In this document: piece by piece, positions 1 to 5,600 of the stretch
Position numbering within the stretch: the first letter of the stretch is position 1
How the letters are laid out: every line of letters starts with the position of its first letter
From: an uncultured Bacteroidota bacterium
Lineage (GTDB): Bacteria; Bacteroidota; Bacteroidia; Bacteroidales; SZUA-534
Assembly (NCBI GenBank): GCA_937899145.1
Contig: CALBPW010000444.1
Location: forward strand, 1 to 10,796
Direction of reading: 5' to 3'
Length of the DNA: 10,796 nt
Position numbers and translations under genes: made by a program
Notes under the pieces: model-generated
Database searches by the model: none
What the model was told of the DNA's origin: nothing
What the model saw: the letters and a program-made list of their open reading frames with translations, nothing else

Positions 1-37
1 GGCGTTTAGATTTTTTGTTGCCGGGTTGTTCGCAATT

Positions 38-1120
38 TTATTTCAGTAGCTCACTTAATTTTTTACTGATTTCGTTGCCACGCAGGTTGCGTTCAATAAT
101 AATGCCATTGCTGTTGTCGATGAGGAGTGTAAAAGGAATGCCGGTTACGCCGTAGGTGTCAGCGGCAATACTTTTCCAGCCTTTTAGGTCGCTCAGTTGT
201 GGCCAAGTGATTCCAAGTTCGACGATGGCACGTTTCCACGCTTCAGCATTATTATCGAGTGATATGCCAACAATGCCGAAACCTTTGTTTTTGAATAGGT
301 TATAGGCTTCAATCACGTTTGGCATCTCGGCACGACAAGGACCGCACCAACTTGCCCAAAAATCGATGAGTGTGTATTTGTTTCCTTGTATTAAGGTGCT
401 GAGTTTCATTGCTTTACCATCAGGAGTTGAAAGTTCTAAATCAGTATAAACTTTACCTTTGGCATTTTTCATCGAGGCGTCGTTTGTGGCTTTTATCTTT
501 TGCAGATTCGGATTTTCTGTGATTACATTGTTAGGTATCTGATTTATAATATTTTGCAATTCTTCGGGCTCAAAATCGTTGTAGGTACTGAAAAGCATAT
601 AAATGCCAAAAGCGTTGTCAATGTTGTTGATAGTGGCATTTTTTGCAACCTGCTTCATCTTATTATTAAGTTCGTTGTATTTGGTTTCAATTGCATTTCG
701 CTCTTCAAGAGGCAGAGTAGGTGAGAATTGTTTTTCAAGCGATTCGAGTTGCTTGTAAATGCTTGTTAATTTGCTATTTACGATTTGTAAAGTATCGTTT
801 AGCGGCGTTCCGCTAACCGTGTATCCGTTATCGTTTTTTGTTATTTTTATGTTGTTGTTTTCCAATACTATAGCAGTCAATATTGTACGATTAACGACGA
901 TGTGGCGCATTGCAGGTTCGGCTTGCGAGCCAGTGAAAGTAAATGTTCCATCTTTTACAATAGCCGTATCTTTGGGTTGACCAGTTAGGCTTTCAATCAT
1001 TATAACCATTGTACTGTCGGCAGCATCGGTTTCGCCAATTACTACATATTTGTTATCGCTGCATGCGCTTATTGTTGCAGCTATTAATGTGAGAGGGAAG
1101 ATAGATTTCATTGTGTACAT
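38..1120 (-). CDS. TlpA/ResA-like thioredoxin lipoprotein with N-terminal DUF4369-like domain
   Basis: Predicted envelope thiol-disulfide oxidoreductase. Residues 4-20 form a lipoprotein signal with an Ile-Ser-Ala-Cys lipobox; Cys20 would be lipidated, and it is followed by Ser-Asp-Asn. Residues about 24-115 look like the beta-rich DUF4369 domain that precedes TlpA thioredoxins in Bacteroidota, and 110-160 is a charged helical linker. The thioredoxin fold covers about 222-360, with active site Trp-Cys-Gly-Pro-Cys (C259, C262) and the expected cis-proline in Gly-Ile-Pro (P329). Such proteins reduce or isomerise periplasmic disulfides or act in cytochrome c maturation; the substrate cannot be told from sequence. 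Two starts are possible: the ATG at 1118-1120, or the ATG three codons later (1109-1111), which gives a more typical signal peptide (Met-Lys-Ser). It is transcribed divergently from the aminotransferase and has no visible operon partner in the window; 37 bases remain after its stop. Confidence 0.9.
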   Translation of the reverse strand: MYTMKSIFPLTLIAATISACSDNKYVVIGETDAADSTMVIMIESLTGQPKDTAIVKDGTFTFTGSQAEPAMRHIVVNRTILTAIVLENNNIKITKNDNGYTVSGTPLNDTLQIVNSKLTSIYKQLESLEKQFSPTLPLEERNAIETKYNELNNKMKQVAKNATINNIDNAFGIYMLFSTYNDFEPEELQNIINQIPNNVITENPNLQKIKATNDASMKNAKGKVYTDLELSTPDGKAMKLSTLIQGNKYTLIDFWASWCGPCRAEMPNVIEAYNLFKNKGFGIVGISLDNNAEAWKRAIVELGITWPQLSDLKGWKSIAADTYGVTGIPFTLLIDNSNGIIIERNLRGNEISKKLSELLK

Positions 1121-1217
1121 TTTAATCGTTATGCAAAGTAAACCAATGTAGTGAATTTTATTGCTTAAAATCGATTTTTTTTAGTTCATTTTGTTTGTGT
1201 TTCTACGTAAAACTCAT

Positions 1218-1248
1218 ATTGTCTAACGCTTAAAAACTCATATTTTTG
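1218..1248 (+). promoter_or_regulatory. Bacteroidota-type promoter of the aminotransferase gene
   Basis: The -7 box TATTTTTG (1241-1248) matches TAnnTTTG exactly. An ATTG (1218-1221) lies 19 bases upstream, in the position of the -33 box. Transcription would start near 1254-1256, giving a leader of about 16 bases before the ATG at 1271. The predicted start point supports that ATG over the upstream TTG at 1262. Confidence 0.65.
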
Positions 1249-1270
1249 CACTCCGATAAAATTGAAAAAG

Positions 1271-2560
1271 ATGAATCCTCAAGCACAAAATTTGAATGAG
1301 GTTATAGCCTCTAAAAATCAAGCAGTTTACGACCTTTTGTCGGAACGTGGTAAAAACATTTTCTTTCCTAAAAAAGGTATTCTCGGACAAGGTGCCGAAG
1401 CTAAAGGAACTCGCATTAATGCTACTATTGGCACGGCTATTGAAGACGATGGAGCGCCAATGCATCTTGAAAGCATTAGTGCAAAACTGGGTATTTCGGC
1501 CGATAAGGCATTTTTGTATGCGCCAAGTTTTGGTAGATATGATATTCGCAAGCGTTGGCAACAGATGATTGCTGAGAAAAATCCGCGTCTGCAAGGAAAA
1601 ACAATCAGTTTGCCAATTGCTACAAGCGCGCTTACACACGGCATTAGCATGGCAGGTTATATGTTTTTGAACGATGGGCAGGAGATACTTGTGCCAAATC
1701 TTTATTGGGGTAATTACAATTTGGCACTTTCAAATGCTTATGGAGCAAAAATCGCCACTTATAGCTTGTTTAAAAACAATGCGATGGATGTTGAATCGCT
1801 TTCGTCGGCATTGTTAGCCGATGGCGATAAAAAAGTATTATTGTTGAACTTCCCGAACAATCCAACAGGTTACTCGCCAACCGAAAGTGAGATGCAAGCC
1901 TTGGTTGCGGCAATTAAAAATGCGGCCGAAAAAGGTAAAAAAATTGCAGTAATCTGCGATGATGCTTATTTTGGATTGGTTTACGAAGTTGGTGTTGACC
2001 GTCAATCGCCATTTGCTTATTTAGCTGATTTGCATGAGAATGTGCTTGCTGTAAAGGTTGATGGACCAACAAAAGAAGATTATGTTTGGGGATTCAGAGT
2101 TGGCTTTATAACTTATGCAGTTAAAGGCGGCGACGCGCAACTTTATGAGGCATTGGAAAACAAGACGGCAGGTGCTGTTCGTGGTAATATCTCAAATGCC
2201 AGCAATCTTTCGCAATCGCTTTTGGTTCAAGCATTTGAATCGCCAACATACGCAGCCGAAAAACAAGCTAAATTTGATATAATGCAATCGCGATATAATG
2301 CTGTAAAGCAAACACTTAGCAATCCAAAATATGCTGAATATTTTAAAGCATTGCCATACAATTCGGGCTATTTCATGTGTATAAAACTAGCCGATGGCAT
2401 TGATGCTGAAAAAGTGCGCATGTTGCTGATTGAGAAGTTTAGCATTGGTGTTATCAATATAAATGGACTTATCCGTATTGCATTTTCGGCAGTTGCGGCA
2501 AACGACATCGAAAAAATGTTTGAAGGTATTTACGAAGCTTGCAAAATTGTGAAAGGTTAG
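1271..2560 (+). CDS. PLP-dependent class I/II aminotransferase
   Basis: Cytoplasmic fold-type I PLP enzyme, 429 residues from the ATG at 1271. The frame is open to a TTG at 1262, but the promoter spacing and the lack of a reason to use TTG favour ATG. Family landmarks are in order: Asn-Asn-Pro-Thr-Gly-Tyr at 196-201, Asp-Asp-Ala-Tyr at 230-233 (Asp230 or Asp231 to the pyridine nitrogen, Tyr233 to the PLP oxygen), the likely Schiff-base lysine K268, and Gly-Phe-Arg-Val-Gly with R276 for the phosphate. The lysine sits in Gly-Pro-Thr-Lys-Glu-Asp-Tyr, not the usual Ser-x-Ser-Lys. A C-terminal Gly-Tyr-Phe and an Arg-Ile-Ala-Phe segment near the end fit the small domain that holds the substrate carboxylate. 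The amino donor and acceptor cannot be assigned; aspartate or aromatic transaminase-like activity is the default guess. It has its own promoter and converges on the giant gene. Confidence 0.9.
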   Translation: MNPQAQNLNEVIASKNQAVYDLLSERGKNIFFPKKGILGQGAEAKGTRINATIGTAIEDDGAPMHLESISAKLGISADKAFLYAPSFGRYDIRKRWQQMIAEKNPRLQGKTISLPIATSALTHGISMAGYMFLNDGQEILVPNLYWGNYNLALSNAYGAKIATYSLFKNNAMDVESLSSALLADGDKKVLLLNFPNNPTGYSPTESEMQALVAAIKNAAEKGKKIAVICDDAYFGLVYEVGVDRQSPFAYLADLHENVLAVKVDGPTKEDYVWGFRVGFITYAVKGGDAQLYEALENKTAGAVRGNISNASNLSQSLLVQAFESPTYAAEKQAKFDIMQSRYNAVKQTLSNPKYAEYFKALPYNSGYFMCIKLADGIDAEKVRMLLIEKFSIGVININGLIRIAFSAVAANDIEKMFEGIYEACKIVKG

Positions 2561-2610
2561 AATGACTGATTGATATTGTCGGTTTGCAATACGATTCCAA
2601 TACAAAATAT

Positions 2611-2646
2611 AAACGGCTGATGCATAAGCACCAGCCGTTTTCTTTT
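2611..2646. terminator. Intrinsic terminator between convergent genes, possibly bidirectional
   Basis: AAACGGCTG (2611-2619) pairs perfectly with CAGCCGTTT (2632-2640). Inside the loop a second short stem, TGC/GCA, closes around ATAA. A T-rich run (TTTTCTTTT, 2638-2646) follows on the plus strand, so it should end the aminotransferase transcript. On the minus strand the stem is followed by a weaker T-rich stretch (TTTATATTTT), so it may also end the giant gene, whose stop is at 2666. Confidence 0.8.
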
Positions 2647-2665
2647 GATTTGGTTTGTAAGAGAA

Positions 2666-5600
2666 CTACATCTTCAAAAGTTTGATGTTCTTTTCTCCAA
2701 CTTTTACAATGTAAGTTCCTTGTGAATAATTAGTTAAATCGATTTGGGTGGTTCCTACGTTCGGTTCAACTTTCAGCAATCTACCTTGAATGCTATAAAT
2801 GTAGATGTTTTCAATATTGCTATTGGTTTCGACAACAAATATGCCATTTGTCGGGTTTGGATACGCAACAATTGTAACAACTTCAATTTCATCAACGTTA
2901 GTGCCATCGTCGGTTATTGTTAAGCGGCCATTCATATAGTCGAAGTTGTAATTGACTGATATGCCGGCTGATAAGATGATGTCGAATTTGCCGATTGTGT
3001 CAGTCGTTTCGATGGTTGTTGCAACTACCGCAGCAATCAAGCTGTCTGCGTTGTCGTCAAATTCAAATCCGCTATATTGTATTTCGAAGTTTGGCATTTT
3101 GCTACCCTTGCTGATGGTCGCATTGGCAACCGATACTTCAAGAAGTGCTTTCTCAATCAGCAAGCAGGCAGTGTCTGTTGCTGTGATGTAATTGATGGCG
3201 TCTGTAGGTGTGAATGTTGCGATTATTGTGTATTCGCCAGCATTCAGAGTGTCACCAATATTAAGTGGTGCTGTAAAATCGGTAGTGTCGAAAATAATAG
3301 TTGTGTTGTATGAACTTATAGTATCTATGTGAATTGATTTATTGTTGGTAGCAATGGGAACAATTATAACGGAATCAGTAGTAGCAACAGAATCGTTTGT
3401 TGTAGTATCAACATTTTGAACAACATCATAAGGTGTGGAGTATATAGTATCTATCTTGATAATGGTATCAATCACTTCGCACACTACAATTTTCTTGCCA
3501 CTAATGGTGTAAGCAAAATCGCCTTCAATATCAGCTGTAGCGTTCATATTTGTTGAATCGACAACCATTCCGTAGGTTAGGAAACTTGTATCAGCCCATG
3601 TGATAATTGGCATTTTCTTGACAATTTCAATAGGTGTTGTGTCAGGTTTTGCAATCACAGTTAGTGTGCCATGTGTGTAGCTGAAAGTGTAATTGTCGGC
3701 TTCACCACCTGAAACTACAATGCTGTAAGTGCCAACTTCATTGGCTGAGGCGTTGCAAGTGGCTGTCGGTGCAGTTGTAAGCACGCTTTCGGTTTCGTTG
3801 TTTACAAATCCGCTGTATGTGATTTCGAATGTCGGCATTGTATTGCCTTGATAGATAGTAGTATCGGCGGTTGATGCGCTTAATTCTGCTTTTGCAACGC
3901 TGATAGTTACTTCGGCAGATGCTGAATTGTAGTTGTCGGCATCGGTTGGCGCAAAATTGACAGTAAGAGTTTGGTTATCACCAGCATTAAGTTTTGTGCC
4001 AGCAACTGGCGAGTAGGTGAATGAGCCAACAACATCGGCTGTCGCATTTAGTTGAGCGGCTGAAAGTTCAGTGCCGTAAACAATATCATCAGGATTACTC
4101 CAAGTGATTGCAGGTGTGGCTTTTGCAACGTTGATAGTTTTTGTATTATAAACAGTGTTGAAATTGTCGCTACTTGGTGAGAATGTGACTGTTATTGATT
4201 GGATTCCTGCGTTTAATGGCGGAATATCATATAAAAAATTGCCATTATTGCTTAAATCTTCGCTATTAAATGCGGCAGTTGCTGTTTTTATGTTGTTTTC
4301 AATATCGGCCAATGTAGCCCCATAAGTAATATCTTGCGGTGTCCAAGTTATGATTGGGTCGGCTTTATTAACATGAATAGTTACAGTTTTTGTTTGCTCA
4401 ATGTAGTTTGTTGAAGCGGGCAGAGTAGCGGTTAGTACATTGTCGCCGGCATTTAAGATTGCGCCCATCGCATTGTTGCCGTTGGTTAATGTGTAAGAGA
4501 AATTGCTGCCTGCAGCCGATGTTGCATTGAGTTGAGTGGCTGACAATGCAGTGCCGTAAGTAATATCGGCGGGTGTTGCCCAAGTTATTTCTGGAGTTGC
4601 TTTTGTAACGGTGATGGTTACATCTTTTGTTGCCGGATTATAATTAGCGGCGTCAGTTGGTGTAAATGTAGCGGTAACAATATGGCTGCCAGCATCAAGC
4701 ACATTGCCGATTGTTATTGCTGAACTATTTTCGGCATAAGTAATGGCACCGGTTTGGTCGGCTGTAGCAGACAATTGTGTAGCCGAAAGTTCAGTGCCAT
4801 AAACAATGTTGGACGGTGTGTCCCAAGTAATGGTTGGTGTAACTTTGTTGACAACCAATGTTACTTCTTTTGTTGTTCCACTTTGATAGTTGCCTGATGA
4901 TGGTGTGAATGTTGCAGTTAAAGTGTGAGTGCCTGCGTTAAGTATGTCGCCAGCATCGATTGTTGAACCATTTTCTGAATAAGCAAATGTGCCGGCAATA
5001 CCACTAACTGCGCTCAGTTGTAGTGTTGAAAGTGCTGTGCCATAATCGATTGCAGCAGGTTCCGCCCAAGCAATTGTTGGTGTCGCAGCAACAACGGTGA
5101 TTGTTTTTTCTATTGGTGTTGAGGTCGAATAATTTGTCCCGATAAATTCTACCGAAATATCTTTTGGGCCTACTGTAAGTGCAGGAATGGTGTAGTAGAA
5201 TTTTCCATCGATTGCATCGCCATTAGCATCGGTAGCGATGGCGTTTTTTAGCTTAGTATCTGAATCTTCATCGCCGTATGTAATAGTTGTTTCAGGACTC
5301 CAAGTTATGACAGGTTCGCCTTTGCTGACTGTTAAAATAGCAGTCGCGGTTTTTGTTGCATAAGTTTCGTCATCGTCCGGGACAAATGTTGCAGTAAGTG
5401 TATGTGTTCCTGCATGAAGAATATCGCCAACGTTAAAACTATAGTGGAACTTGCCTGCATATCCATTGGTCTCAGTTGCGTTTTGCATTGATGCTGTCAT
5501 AACTGTTCCAAAGGCAATTGTTGATTTGGGCAAAGTCCACGATATATCAGGTTTGGTAAGTGCGCCTTTAGTTTTTATTGTCATGGCGATTTTTTTATTT

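Noticed and set aside
1134..1141. TTACTTTG on the minus strand as the -7 box of the TlpA-like gene
   Set aside because: It misses the second base of TAnnTTTG and has no TTG at the right distance upstream. It may be the real promoter but is too weak to list.
1262..1270. TTG start three codons upstream for the aminotransferase
   Set aside because: The promoter at 1218-1248 would start transcription only a few bases before it, and the ATG at 1271 gives a normal N-terminus.
1238..1650. Two long minus-strand open frames opposite the start of the aminotransferase gene
   Set aside because: Both overlap a well-supported gene, and their proteins have no recognisable motif or plausible composition.
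3887..5551. Repetitive DNA as a possible CRISPR-like or noncoding repeat array
   Set aside because: The period of about 240 bases corresponds to protein domains of about 80 residues in one continuous frame; there are no short identical direct repeats with unique spacers.
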